Below, piece by piece: positions 24,003 to 33,100 of a stretch of DNA of 64,000 bases (the stretch's first letter is position 1; each line of letters opens with the position of its first letter). The stretch is from Rubritalea tangerina. GTDB taxonomy: Bacteria > Verrucomicrobiota > Verrucomicrobiia > Verrucomicrobiales > Akkermansiaceae. Below the pieces are notes generated by a model that made no database searches, was not told the DNA's origin, and saw nothing but the letters and a program-made list of their open reading frames with translations. The position numbers were made by a program, and so were the translations under genes. The DNA is taken from positions 1 to 64,000 of the forward strand of contig NZ_JBHUJB010000013.1 in assembly GCF_042683245.1 (NCBI RefSeq). The letters are read 5' to 3'.

Positions 24003-24797
24003 ATGTCGAACGATCTGCCACTCTCCCCTGACATGTCACCCATACTCAAACTGGCTGTGCTCAACGGCAAACCTGAAATCTTCCACACCCTTCAGGGTGA
24101 AGGAGTCAGTATGGGTGTCGCATCAGTTTTCGTGCGATCCTCACTCTGTAACCTTCATTGCTCTTGGTGTGACACTGACTATACCTGGAACTGGGAAGGC
24201 ACCCCTTGGATACATGAGAATGATGCTGATCCTAGCTATAAAAAGTTTAGTAAAGCGGAGTACCTTCAAGAATGCTCGATTGAACTGGTTGCGGAGGAAA
24301 TTCAGAAGTTCCCATGTCTCAATGTCATCCTCACTGGCGGTGAACCTCTCCTCCAGCAAGAGGCTTGGCTCGCCCTGATTCATCACCTTCGACGCATCAA
24401 CCCAGACTATCGCTTCGAAGTCGAAACCAATGGCACACAGATACCCACCGAATCCTTCGCCAGTGCTATCGACCAATTCAATGTCTCAGCGAAGCTCGAG
24501 AACTCTGGAAATAGCGCAAAGCTTAGAGACAAGCCGGAAGCGATGCGGTGGTTCGCTCATTCTGAAAAAGCCTGGTTCAAGTTTGTCATCCAATCCCCAG
24601 AAGACCTTCAGGAAATGCAAGCTCTCGAGAAAAAGTACAACTTACCGCGCCACCGTATCCTCCTCATGCCAGAGGGGCGCACCGAAGAAGCTCTCCAAAA
24701 AAAACGCCTTTGGCTCGCAGACCTCTGCAGAGACCACAACTACCGTTTTTCTGACCGACTGCATATTCAACTCTGGGGCTCAAAACGTGGCGTGTGA
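24003..24797 (+). CDS. queE: 7-carboxy-7-deazaguanine synthase
   Basis: Radical SAM enzyme that contracts 6-carboxytetrahydropterin to CDG in queuosine precursor synthesis. 264 residues. The cluster motif is CNLHCSWC, followed by DTDYTWNW. EIFHTLQGEGVSMG at the N-terminus, ILTGGEPLLQQ and RFEVETNGTQ are family marks. There is an insertion after the cluster loop (about residues 60-95), as in longer QueE types. Start ATG 24003; a TTG at 23997 is less likely. No other que genes are in the window. Confidence 0.93.
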   Translation: MSNDLPLSPDMSPILKLAVLNGKPEIFHTLQGEGVSMGVASVFVRSSLCNLHCSWCDTDYTWNWEGTPWIHENDADPSYKKFSKAEYLQECSIELVAEEIQKFPCLNVILTGGEPLLQQEAWLALIHHLRRINPDYRFEVETNGTQIPTESFASAIDQFNVSAKLENSGNSAKLRDKPEAMRWFAHSEKAWFKFVIQSPEDLQEMQALEKKYNLPRHRILLMPEGRTEEALQKKRLWLADLCRDHNYRFSDRLHIQLWGSKRGV

Positions 24798-24883
24798 CAC
24801 CACCTCACACGACCCGCTAATTCTCCACCCCTGCATCTACTATTTGCCAATACAGTCCGCGGACCTTTCGCTAATATCCCTAG

Positions 24884-25018
24884 GTGCTCCGCCATTCTCC
24901 AATCCTACTCAGTTTATCACTCATAGTCCTCTGTGCCTGTGAGCAGCAAACACCCCCAATCCCGACTCATGAGCCAAAGACCCACCTGCTCAGTGATTGG
25001 AAAGGCTCCACTAACTAA
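24884..25018 (+). pseudogene. Lipoprotein signal peptide fragment, out of frame with the downstream metallopeptidase
   Basis: Reading from GTG 24884 gives 44 residues: a basic start (VLRHSP), a hydrophobic core (ILLSLSLIVLCAC) with a lipobox ending in Cys, then EQQTPPIPTHEPKTHLLSD and a stop TAA at 25016. This is a convincing bacterial lipoprotein signal. The peptidase domain that follows is in the +1 frame relative to it. The pair therefore looks like one gene split by a frameshift, either natural, programmed or a sequencing error. A likely spot is between 24945 and 25010. Confidence 0.55.
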
Positions 25019-25691
25019 CACCTTTGCTTCCTTCTATCAGAAAGTCACCTTCTATCACGACCTCCCTATCGTAAGTTCCGCCAAGGTCTCCTCTGCAGCG
25101 CATGCTAAGGCATATGAAATTGTAAGCCATATGCTCAGCGATAAACCTGAAGTACGCGCTGCTATCATCCGCAACAAGGTTGTCGTCGCCATCATGGCGC
25201 CCACTGAACTAACAACAGATATTCCTGAACATAGTGATCTAGCCCCCAAAGAACATTGGGATCAGCGCGCCCGTGGCCTCGGCGCCACAAAATCTCGCCC
25301 CGCAACTAGCTGCGGAGAAGAAAACTTGCTCAAGCTCCATGACGATCGCTACAAAGGCGAAAACATACTGATTCACGAGTTTGCTCACACCATCCACCAA
25401 ATGGGAATCAACGATGTCGATCCCCACTTTGAGCAAAAACTTCAAGCTCTCTATCATGCTGCCATGGAGCAAAAACTCTGGCATGGCACCTATGCAGCAA
25501 CCAACCACATCGAATACTGGGCCGAAGGAGTCCAATGCTGGTACAATGCAAACCGAGAAGCCTCTCCTCCAAATGGCGTCCATAACCATATCAATACAAG
25601 AGAGGAGCTCAGAGCCTACGATAAGGCACTCTACGACCTTATCGACCAGTGGTTCTCCCCCCCGCCACATACCCCAAAAAACCAGTACTAA
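24933..25691 (+). CDS. Zinc metallopeptidase-like protein (HExxH), signal peptide in another frame
   Basis: The frame from GTG 24933 gives 252 residues. The conserved part starts near FYQKVTFYHDLPIVSSAKVS, then MLSDKPEVRAAI, APTELTTDIPEH, GLGATKSRPATSCGEENLL and the catalytic motif ILIHEFAHTIHQMG (zinc ligands HExxH). A Glu in EYWAEGVQCWY is a candidate third ligand. Similar secreted peptidase-like proteins are known to me from Planctomycetes and Verrucomicrobia; the substrate is unknown. In this frame there is no signal peptide. A lipoprotein signal lies just upstream in another frame (24884-25018), so this is probably the mature half of a frameshifted gene. The only in-frame starts are GTG 24933 and ATG 24969. 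Confidence 0.72.
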   Translation: MPVSSKHPQSRLMSQRPTCSVIGKAPLTNTFASFYQKVTFYHDLPIVSSAKVSSAAHAKAYEIVSHMLSDKPEVRAAIIRNKVVVAIMAPTELTTDIPEHSDLAPKEHWDQRARGLGATKSRPATSCGEENLLKLHDDRYKGENILIHEFAHTIHQMGINDVDPHFEQKLQALYHAAMEQKLWHGTYAATNHIEYWAEGVQCWYNANREASPPNGVHNHINTREELRAYDKALYDLIDQWFSPPPHTPKNQY

Positions 25692-25718
25692 CAGGCTGAC
25701 ATCCCTGCCATCAGACAC

Positions 25719-25746
25719 AAAAAATCCATGCTTCTAGGATTTTTTA
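25719..25746 (+). terminator. Terminator of the metallopeptidase gene
   Basis: AAAAAATCC (25719-25727) pairs with GGATTTTTT (25737-25745), with a 9-base loop and T's on both strands, so it could act in either direction. No gene approaches from the right on the minus strand. Confidence 0.75.
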
Positions 25747-26063
25747 TAGCAGTCAGTGCCCCCCTCAATCATGGCTCTCCAATCCATTTGAGGACTGTCA
25801 CCTCCCAAATGCACGGCAACTCACAATCGATCTAACAACTTAACAGTTAGCAACCTTCCTCTCCTCCCCCTCATCCTGAGTTTTGCTCGCCTCTCATACA
25901 ATGTGCCGATTTCCCAGCCTATGTTAACGATTCAAGCAATAAATAAATTCAGCTTTGACCGATCAAATCAAGCTCATGTCATTATGATCTAAATTATAGC
26001 ATTTTTAACATTTCATACAGCTATAAGAACCTAGACGACAATAAAAACCACTCTGCAATACTA
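25747..26063. other. Intergenic leader of the giant surface protein gene
   Basis: 317 bases without a gene. The last 150 bases are distinctly AT-rich (tcattatgatctaaattata around 25980), as expected for a promoter region. A small inverted repeat (CTAAC/GTTAG near 25831-25850) is present. No known riboswitch fold was recognised. Confidence 0.4.
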
Positions 26064-29000
26064 ATGAATCTGCAACACCTCCCCGCCACACTCACGCTAT
26101 GTTTGAGTGTCCCCCTCATCCCTCTCCATGCTGATGACCTCACATGGGACGCAGCAACCAACACCACCTGGGACCTCACCTCGAGCAACTGGGGAGGCCC
26201 ATTCTGGAATAATGCCACCCCCGACAATGCCATTTTCGGCCCGACCGGAGTAGGAACAATCACGCTTGGTGAAGGCATCTCAGTGGGAGACATCACCTTC
26301 AACACCGCCGGCTACACCCTCAGCGGCTCTCCCGACCTTACACTCTCAAATAATAGCACTATCACTGCAAACGCCGACGCCACAATCTCTGTGAACATGA
26401 TCGGCAGCGGCGGACTGATAAAAGAAGGCTCTGGCACCCTACTGATGACCCAAAATGCAAGCTTCACAGGTGACACTATCATCAATGCCGGCACCTTCGC
26501 CATGAGCCGTTCGCTCAATGGCAACTCTGAAGTCTATATCAATAACGGCGCCACCCTAGACCTCAGATCAACCAATATCTTCCTTCGGACCAGCAATAGT
26601 GCAGGTATCACCATTGACGGCGGCACACTCACCGCAAGTGGCGGCAACCATAATAAATTCGGTAATATCACAATGCGCAACGGTGCCGTCTGGACCACCG
26701 AAGCCACAGCCGGCTCATACGCAGGTGAAAACTTTGTCATCCGCCCCAATGCCACCATCACCGTTGATGGCACTTCCGCTTCCACCATGAGCGCCAAAGA
26801 TGGTGTCGCCCTAGAGAGTGGTATCGTCACCTTTGATGTGAGTGACGCCAGCGGAGATGCTGGTGCAGACCTCTTCGTCAACACCGAGCTAGAGAATGGA
26901 GGTGGCATCACAAAAACAGGCTCCGGCACCATGCTCCTGACCGTCAACAATACCTATACCGGTGCCACCACTGTCAGCGAAGGCACCCTCGCCCTCAGTG
27001 GCAATGGCGCTATCGGGAACTCAAGCGCAATTAACCTTCAGAGTGGAGCCGTCATCGATGCTTCAGCTGCTAATAATGGCCTCACCATCAGCTCAGGACA
27101 AAGCCTCTCAGGCGAAGGCACTGTCACCGGCGACCTGACCTTTGCTTCAGGAAGCGAACTCATCGCCGATGCCAACACCTCCAGCGCACTCCAGGTCAAT
27201 GGCAACCTCGACACCAGCGCCGGCTCGGTTGGCGTAACACTCGTCGGTGCAGGCTCCGGCCCTATCGACATTCTCAACTACTCAGGCAATTACACAGGTA
27301 CTGCCGCGTCCGACTTCAGCCTCAATGCCACTACCCGCCAAGCCCTCTTCACCAGCACTGCTTCTAGCAACGGTAAAATCCAGCTAGACATCGGTAGCGA
27401 GAGTAAAACCTGGAACAACGGCGCAGGGAATGGACAGTGGGATACCAATGCCTCTGCAAACTGGACCGGCGGCTCAGATGCCCTCTTCTTCGATTACGAC
27501 GATGTCACCTTCGGTGACTCGGGAGCTGGCACAGTCACTCTCCAGTCGAACATAGCCGTTAACAACATGACCCTGAGCAACACCAGCGGCAATGACTACA
27601 CCTTCGAAGACCTCACTGACGGCACCGAAGTCCTCTCCATTGGTAATCAACTCACCCTTAATGGCTCTGGCAATACCACATTCAATGCCCTCATTTCCTC
27701 AAATGCTAACATCCAACACAACGGCACTGGTAACCTCACCTTTAATAGCCCTGCCAACCAAACACTTAATGGATCACTCACAGGAACTGGCGCACTCGTA
27801 AAATCTGGCACCGGCACCCTTGCTCTCACAGCTGACAACTCAGGCTTTACAGGAAACACCACCGTCACAGGTGGAACACTAGAGCTCCAGCACATCAATG
27901 CCACAGGCTCAGGAACCATTACGAACAATGGCGACCTCTCCTTCAATGTTGCCGGAGCCCATTCCAGTACCCACCAGATTTCTGGCACCGGAAACCTCAC
28001 CACCTCAAACAACCTCACCCTCGCGAATGGCGCATCCGTCAACATCGATGGGGACCTACGCAGAGGCCGTGGAGGAAACCTCACCATCGAAAATGGTGCC
28101 AACATTCAAATTGGCGGCCTAGCACGACTTTCTGGCTACAATGGCGGACAACGCTCCACAACCACGATCACCGGCGGCTCACTCACCGTTACTGGTGAGG
28201 CCTCAGACAACCGTGATTCATGGTACGATGTCGTCCAGTCCGGAGGTTCAGTCACCCTCGGAAGTTTGCGCTCAAACCGTACAGACGAAGGTAACCAAGG
28301 TGGCACAGGGGGGAATAGCACATACACTCTCACAGGCGGCACCCTCACCACTGGCAATATCAGCGGTGGATCTGGAGCCTCATGGTCTCGCGGAATCAAC
28401 CTCTACCTCGGTGGCGGCACACTGGTCGCTAGTGCGGATTTCAATATGAATGCCAACTATGTCGAACTCACTGGTACCAATGGTAACCTCACCTTCGATA
28501 CCGGCAGCCACACCGTGGGCTCCAACTACGCATTCACTGGCACAGGAGGCCTCATCAAAGCAGGTTCTGGCACCCTGAATGTCACACAAAATCATACCTA
28601 CACCGGTGGAACAACGATCAATCAGGGCACCCTTTCCATCGGTAATGGTGGTTCACTCACAGGCTCTATCACCAACAATGCAAACCTAGCAGTCAACGGC
28701 ACTACCAACATCACCCTCAATAATAACATCAGTGGTGCGGGTAATCTAAACTTCATTGGCAACGGAACCAACAACTCAAACTACGTCGTAAGCGGAGATA
28801 ACTCCAGCTTCACCGGAGCAATCAACATCGACGGCGCTCGCATCAATGTGAATTCCTCAGGAGGTAATCGCCTCGGCTCAGGACACCTTACCATCGAAGA
28901 CGGTGGCCAACTCTGGGCAACAGGTGGAACACTCAATAACTCAATCTCACTCCGTGGCTCAGGCGTGAGCGAAAATGCAGGCGACCTCGGAGCGATCCGC

Positions 29001-29795
29001 TTCTCAGGTGGCACTATTGCTGGCGATCTCAGCCTCAACGGTGACACTCGCCTCACGGCCCACACCATCAGTGAATCCGGAACCATCAGTGGCCGCATCT
29101 CAGGCTCCCATGGTATCGAGAAAACAGGTGCCGGTAACCTCACCCTCTCAGGTGCCAATACCTTCACTGGTAACACACTCATTAGCCAAGGAACCCTCAC
29201 TCTCAGCAGTTCGGGCAGCCTCAATAACAGTGCCCTAATTGAAGTCGCGTCCGGAGCAAGCTTTGACGTCTCAGCATTCGCGAGCACAGGCTACAGCCTC
29301 ACAAGTGGTCAAAGCCTCGCCGGCACCGGCAATATCGTAGGTAAAATCCTCTTAGATGACGGCTCCATGCTCGCTCCTGGCAATAGCCCTGGCACCATGA
29401 CCTTCAACGACGCACTCGTCCTCTCAGATGCCACGATCCTCAACATCGACTTGAATGGAGCTGACCAAACTATCGGCAGTGGCATCAACGACCTGCTCAC
29501 CGGCATCACCGACTTCACACTCGACGGTATCCTTAACCTCAGCTCAGACACCAACCTCTTCTCAGATGCTTCCGACGGAGACCGCTGGGTGATCGCAGAA
29601 TACAGCGGCTCACTCACTGACAATGGGCTCGAGTTTGGGAGCCTCTCAGACCCACTCCCAGCGGGACTGAGCTTCCGCGTTGATACAAGCACCGCTGGTC
29701 AAGTAGCCATTGTTGCCTCTGTCCCAGAGCCATCATCCATGACCCTTATCGGCCTTGGCTCACTCGCGTTACTTCTCAGAAGAAAGCGCTCCTAG
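26064..29795 (+). CDS. Giant surface protein with autotransporter-associated beta-strand repeats and PEP-CTERM anchor
   Basis: 1243 residues. A signal peptide (MNLQHLPATLTLCLSVPLIP to HADD) is followed by a Gly/Asn/Thr/Ser-rich repeat protein, probably a long right-handed beta-helix. The recurrent motif GxLxKxGxGTLxLTxxNxYTGxTTVxxGTL occurs at least five times, near residues 115, 279, 575, 828 and 1016. Two WDxNxxxNWxGG-type segments (near 28 and 455) look like subdomain starts. The C-terminus has VPEPSSMTLIGLGSLALLLR followed by RKRS: the PEP-CTERM signal (VPEP, membrane helix, basic end), sorted by exosortase. No outer-membrane barrel is visible, although the repeat is named after autotransporters. 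Likely a cell-surface adhesin or matrix protein. The coding sequence is rich in ACC, GGC and ATC codons. Confidence 0.9.
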   Translation: MNLQHLPATLTLCLSVPLIPLHADDLTWDAATNTTWDLTSSNWGGPFWNNATPDNAIFGPTGVGTITLGEGISVGDITFNTAGYTLSGSPDLTLSNNSTITANADATISVNMIGSGGLIKEGSGTLLMTQNASFTGDTIINAGTFAMSRSLNGNSEVYINNGATLDLRSTNIFLRTSNSAGITIDGGTLTASGGNHNKFGNITMRNGAVWTTEATAGSYAGENFVIRPNATITVDGTSASTMSAKDGVALESGIVTFDVSDASGDAGADLFVNTELENGGGITKTGSGTMLLTVNNTYTGATTVSEGTLALSGNGAIGNSSAINLQSGAVIDASAANNGLTISSGQSLSGEGTVTGDLTFASGSELIADANTSSALQVNGNLDTSAGSVGVTLVGAGSGPIDILNYSGNYTGTAASDFSLNATTRQALFTSTASSNGKIQLDIGSESKTWNNGAGNGQWDTNASANWTGGSDALFFDYDDVTFGDSGAGTVTLQSNIAVNNMTLSNTSGNDYTFEDLTDGTEVLSIGNQLTLNGSGNTTFNALISSNANIQHNGTGNLTFNSPANQTLNGSLTGTGALVKSGTGTLALTADNSGFTGNTTVTGGTLELQHINATGSGTITNNGDLSFNVAGAHSSTHQISGTGNLTTSNNLTLANGASVNIDGDLRRGRGGNLTIENGANIQIGGLARLSGYNGGQRSTTTITGGSLTVTGEASDNRDSWYDVVQSGGSVTLGSLRSNRTDEGNQGGTGGNSTYTLTGGTLTTGNISGGSGASWSRGINLYLGGGTLVASADFNMNANYVELTGTNGNLTFDTGSHTVGSNYAFTGTGGLIKAGSGTLNVTQNHTYTGGTTINQGTLSIGNGGSLTGSITNNANLAVNGTTNITLNNNISGAGNLNFIGNGTNNSNYVVSGDNSSFTGAINIDGARINVNSSGGNRLGSGHLTIEDGGQLWATGGTLNNSISLRGSGVSENAGDLGAIRFSGGTIAGDLSLNGDTRLTAHTISESGTISGRISGSHGIEKTGAGNLTLSGANTFTGNTLISQGTLTLSSSGSLNNSALIEVASGASFDVSAFASTGYSLTSGQSLAGTGNIVGKILLDDGSMLAPGNSPGTMTFNDALVLSDATILNIDLNGADQTIGSGINDLLTGITDFTLDGILNLSSDTNLFSDASDGDRWVIAEYSGSLTDNGLEFGSLSDPLPAGLSFRVDTSTAGQVAIVASVPEPSSMTLIGLGSLALLLRRKRS

Positions 29796-29804
29796 AGCCT
29801 CAGT

Positions 29805-29835
29805 GAAAAAAATTGTAACTTTCTTACAACTTTTT
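29805..29835 (+). terminator. Possible weak terminator of the giant surface protein gene
   Basis: TTGTAA (29813-29818) pairs with TTACAA (29824-29829), loop CTTTC, then TTTTT. The stem is short and A+T-rich, so termination may be partial. Confidence 0.4.
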
Positions 29836-29857
29836 CCTAGCGACTCGGTTTCACATG

Positions 29858-29900
29858 ATAGCACGGAGGTTCAGTTGCAACTCACTGGCCACCGTGCTAT
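29858..29900. promoter_or_regulatory. Inverted repeat with inner palindrome upstream of the anti-sigma-like gene
   Basis: ATAGCACGG (29858-29866) and CCGTGCTAT (29892-29900) form a perfect 9-bp inverted repeat enclosing the palindrome AGTTGCAACT (29873-29882). It ends 21 bases before ATG 29922. There is no T-run on the + strand, so it looks like a leader structure or protein-binding site rather than a terminator. Confidence 0.55.
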
Positions 29901-29921
29901 AACCCTGAAAGAAATTGAGCT

Positions 29922-30317
29922 ATGACGGATAAAGATAAAGAGCCTGTATGGGACCTTCTCGATAACGCATCGACACAAAAAGCAGACCCCATGTTTGCCA
30001 AAAATGTCATGCGCTCTATTCGTCTCGAAGAAACTCCTGCCACCCCGTGGTGGAAGAAGTGCTTGAGCCCAGCCCCTGTGGTCGGCACCTTAGCCACTGC
30101 AGCCGCCTGTGTCGCGCTCATCCTCACCCAGCAATCCTCTACTCCAGAGAAATCCCCTGAGACTCTCGTCGCGACCTCTACCGAGGATAGCTTCGAGGAA
30201 GTGACAGCCAGTTACTCAGCCTCTGAAGACTTTGACGATATCATCAGCCCCATCTCATTGATCGCAAGCAATGATACCAACTCCCTCAGCGAGATCGACC
30301 TCTTCCTCGAACTCTAA
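29922..30317 (+). CDS. Small single-pass membrane protein resembling an anti-sigma factor
   Basis: 131 residues. The cytoplasmic start (MTDKDKEPVWDLLDNAST, then DPMFAKNVMRSIRLEE) is like the N-terminal region of small membrane proteins that in Verrucomicrobia usually follow ECF sigma genes. One membrane helix (about 52-68, VVGTLATAAACVALILT) is followed by an acidic Ser/Thr/Glu-rich tail. No zinc-binding HxxxCxxC motif is present. There is no sigma factor gene next to it; the neighbour upstream is the giant surface protein. The anti-sigma role is inference from shape. Confidence 0.6.
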   Translation: MTDKDKEPVWDLLDNASTQKADPMFAKNVMRSIRLEETPATPWWKKCLSPAPVVGTLATAAACVALILTQQSSTPEKSPETLVATSTEDSFEEVTASYSASEDFDDIISPISLIASNDTNSLSEIDLFLEL

Positions 30318-30362
30318 TCTCGCCCTGTCGACTTTACTGCGACTCAGCTGACTTCAGGCGAC

Positions 30363-31391
30363 CTAATGACGGTGGCGGTGTGGCGGTCTACCTCCACCGT
30401 GAGGTGGCCCTCCTCCACCATGAGGCGGCCCCATCCGTCCACCTGGCTCGCCCCCCCTTTCCCCAGCTTGGCCACCTTTACGACCAAAACTCGGGTCCGG
30501 TTTCCCTTTGAAAAACCGAGGAATAAAAGGAAACTCCTCAGTGAGAACGTAGTAATACGTCCCACCCGGAAATTCAGCAGTAACCCCAAAACGTCCATTA
30601 CATGCATCCAAGTCACCCGCCCCTTCAACATAGGCATAATCACTAGCAAAGCTCCCATCTGGCTTTCCCCCAGGCCCATGAGGCTTCCCAAGACGCATTT
30701 CTTTCTTCAACACATAGCTCGATTTCAGAACCTTCAAAGCACTCTTCCCATCCGCAGCTTCCGCATGCCCGTACTTCGCATAGATGGGAAATCCGTCTGC
30801 GGCCCAACCAGCCAGCACCATCACATTCTTTTTGACTTTGCTCGCAGCCCCCTCTTTCTCAAGCAAGCCATTTGGCATGCCGTGGTAGTGGTATGCCCCG
30901 GTCGGCTGCACATGAGCATGGCTGTGATCCAAGCCTAAATTCATTGGACATGTCAGCGCTTCATAGGTCCATTTCCGATCCCCATTCCACATTTCTGCCG
31001 TACCAGGGTCAAAAACCACCCCATTCAATGCCACCCCAAAAGGCTGGCGCTCAAGCGGTGTCATGCGACCAGCGACCTCGGGCTTTGCCGGCACCTCAAA
31101 CAGATAACTCTGCTCGCGCACCTCGTTGGGATTGTTCCGATTCGGAAAACGCCCAGTTTTATGATTTGGCAATCCATTCGCTTTGATCACCCGTCGCTCA
31201 CCAACCACCTGAATCGACACCTCACTATCACGCACGAGCTTCAAAGACCGTGAAGATTCCCTCTCATGAACTCCCTCATGCGCATGCATCTCCCCAGTAA
31301 CCCAAAACACCAACAATGCCCGAGTGACAACCTTGATCGGCCGTCGCCCAATGAGGGTCACCCGCTTTTTGCTCAACTCTCTTTTCTTCAT
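30363..31391 (-). CDS. YHYH-domain secreted protein with Gly/Pro/His-rich tail
   Basis: 342 residues from ATG 31391. A basic start and hydrophobic segment (ALLVFWVTGEMHA) act as signal, followed by HEGVHE. The body is the YHYH domain: LDHSHAHVQPTGAYHYHGMP, GWAADGFPIYAKYG, DLDACNGRFGVTAEFPGGTYYYVLT. The last 30 residues are GPPHGGG-type repeats ending HRHRH, a probable metal-binding tail. YHYH proteins are often near copper or other metal stress genes, but their chemistry is unresolved. It is downstream of the HK/RR pair on the same strand (69-base gap), so it is a plausible part of that regulon or operon. Confidence 0.83.
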   Translation of the reverse strand: MKKRELSKKRVTLIGRRPIKVVTRALLVFWVTGEMHAHEGVHERESSRSLKLVRDSEVSIQVVGERRVIKANGLPNHKTGRFPNRNNPNEVREQSYLFEVPAKPEVAGRMTPLERQPFGVALNGVVFDPGTAEMWNGDRKWTYEALTCPMNLGLDHSHAHVQPTGAYHYHGMPNGLLEKEGAASKVKKNVMVLAGWAADGFPIYAKYGHAEAADGKSALKVLKSSYVLKKEMRLGKPHGPGGKPDGSFASDYAYVEGAGDLDACNGRFGVTAEFPGGTYYYVLTEEFPFIPRFFKGKPDPSFGRKGGQAGERGGEPGGRMGPPHGGGGPPHGGGRPPHRHRH

Positions 31392-31459
31392 GCCCTAAGA
31401 ATAACAAACTCAATATTAAGGAGAGATGAGTAAGAAACTCATCGATCCTTTCGTCCACC

Positions 31460-33100
31460 TCAATCCTTCCCACTCGGTATCCGTACTCTGAAGGTCGCGC
31501 CCTCCTGCTGTGGACTTCGCACCGTGATACTCCCACCATGCGCTTCCACTATCGCTTTGGTGATCGCTAAGCCCAAGCCCGTGCTCCCCTTCTCAGCCGA
31601 ACGAGAGTCATCAACCTTATAGAAACGATCAAAGACATGGGGCAATGCCTCCCCGCTAATCCCTGGCCCGGTATCTTTCACCTCAATAACCACATCCTGC
31701 TCCTCCTCAATAAGACTCACCCACACATGCCCATCACGGTAGTTGTATTTAATCGCATTGCTTAGCAGGTTGATAAGAACTTGCTTCATCCGCTGAACGT
31801 CATGCTGGACCATCACCTCATCACCTAAACTCTCCTCAATCACTATCGCTTTCTGCTCCGCTAAGGGACGCACTAAGGCCACACAGCTCCGCACTAAACT
31901 ACAAATATCCCCGTGCTCTAACTGCACCTTGAATTGGCCTGAATCGACCTTGGAAAGCTCCAACAATGACTCAATCAATGCATGCATGTGGTTTGCCGAA
32001 TCATGACAGGTCTGAATCGTTTCCCGATACTTCTCAGGTGAGCGCTCACGAGCCAATGCCAATTCTGATTTTGCCAAAATAACCGCCAATGGTGTCCGCA
32101 TCTCATGAGAGGCATCCGCAGTAAAACGAATCTGTTGCTGAAAGGAGTTTTCTAACTTTTCAAAGGAATCGTTCAAAACACCTGCGAGCTCACTCAGCTC
32201 GTTCTGCGTGTCTGCCACATCAATCCTCCTGCTCAGATCTCCACCAGAAATTTCCCTCGCTGTATGCGACATCATCTGCACAGGCTTCAGAGCCCGATGC
32301 GTAATCCACCACCCGCCAGTTACACCGACCAGGATCACTAGCCCCCCGACCAATACCAACTTGTTGCGAAACGAAACTAAATCTGCATCCACACGATCCG
32401 CCGAGGCCCCAACAATCACCGCTCCTCGTGGAGTCGGCTGAATGACCTCACGGTTCCCCAGGTTCCACCTCGCACGTTCCTCTTCAGCAGCCAGCTCTGG
32501 CCCCCGCTTGATCATAGGCTGCGGAATATGTTTGGGCGCAAATTCAGACTTGTAGAACAGCTCCTCATTCACAAACGCCACCACGTAAAACCCCCTGCTC
32601 TCTATTTTTTCAAGTACACCAGCAGGATCTGGAGGCCCACGCCTTCCTGCCCCCTCAGAAAAAGAATCGCCAGGCAGCCCCCCATTTCGCTCACTAGGTG
32701 GCCTGCGGTCCGGCCCTCCCCCTTGAGGCCCACGCCCACGTTCGTAACCCGGACCTCGTGGTCGTGGCCCAGGGCCTCTCTCACGGGGTGGCCCACCAAA
32801 TAACTCATCGAACCCATCAACCTCGCTTGGTCGACCTCTTCTCCCCTCCCGTGGCCCAGGCCGCACCCCATCATAGCCACCCTCTCGCTCAGGTCGCCTC
32901 CCTGCCTCTCCACGCACTCCACTAAAATCAAAGGCAGGAATCACACCGTGAATCGGCCCCCACAATTCCTTGTCAAGCAACTGAATCTTCACCTCGCGCT
33001 CATAGTAGTAGAACGCAGTAAGCATCCCCGTCACAATCAATGCCAAAAGCACCGAATGCCATGACTGAATCTGCCAACGTAATGAATGCCAAATCCGCAT
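31460..33100 (-). CDS. Sensor histidine kinase with Arg/Gly/Pro-rich periplasmic domain
   Basis: 546 residues. Membrane helix 1 (about 13-32), a periplasmic segment of about 180 residues, helix 2 (about 224-246), HAMP, HisKA with the phospho-acceptor in FTADASHEMRTPLAV, and HATPase_c with NLLSNAIKYN, DTGPGIS and GSTGLGLAI. The periplasmic segment starts with an unusual low-complexity stretch (about 50-165) of repeated Arg, Gly and Pro (GPGPRPRGPGYERGRGP is typical) before a small folded part. ATG 33100 is chosen because it overlaps the response-regulator stop as TGATG; a GTG three bases earlier is possible. Its partner is the regulator at 33100-33753. The signal is unknown. Confidence 0.9.
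   Translation of the reverse strand: MRIWHSLRWQIQSWHSVLLALIVTGMLTAFYYYEREVKIQLLDKELWGPIHGVIPAFDFSGVRGEAGRRPEREGGYDGVRPGPREGRRGRPSEVDGFDELFGGPPRERGPGPRPRGPGYERGRGPQGGGPDRRPPSERNGGLPGDSFSEGAGRRGPPDPAGVLEKIESRGFYVVAFVNEELFYKSEFAPKHIPQPMIKRGPELAAEEERARWNLGNREVIQPTPRGAVIVGASADRVDADLVSFRNKLVLVGGLVILVGVTGGWWITHRALKPVQMMSHTAREISGGDLSRRIDVADTQNELSELAGVLNDSFEKLENSFQQQIRFTADASHEMRTPLAVILAKSELALARERSPEKYRETIQTCHDSANHMHALIESLLELSKVDSGQFKVQLEHGDICSLVRSCVALVRPLAEQKAIVIEESLGDEVMVQHDVQRMKQVLINLLSNAIKYNYRDGHVWVSLIEEEQDVVIEVKDTGPGISGEALPHVFDRFYKVDDSRSAEKGSTGLGLAITKAIVEAHGGSITVRSPQQEGATFRVRIPSGKD

Noticed and set aside
26020..29700. Several long open frames on the minus strand inside the giant surface protein gene
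   Set aside because: They are shadows of a repetitive, codon-biased Ser/Thr/Gly gene; no start signals or family likeness.
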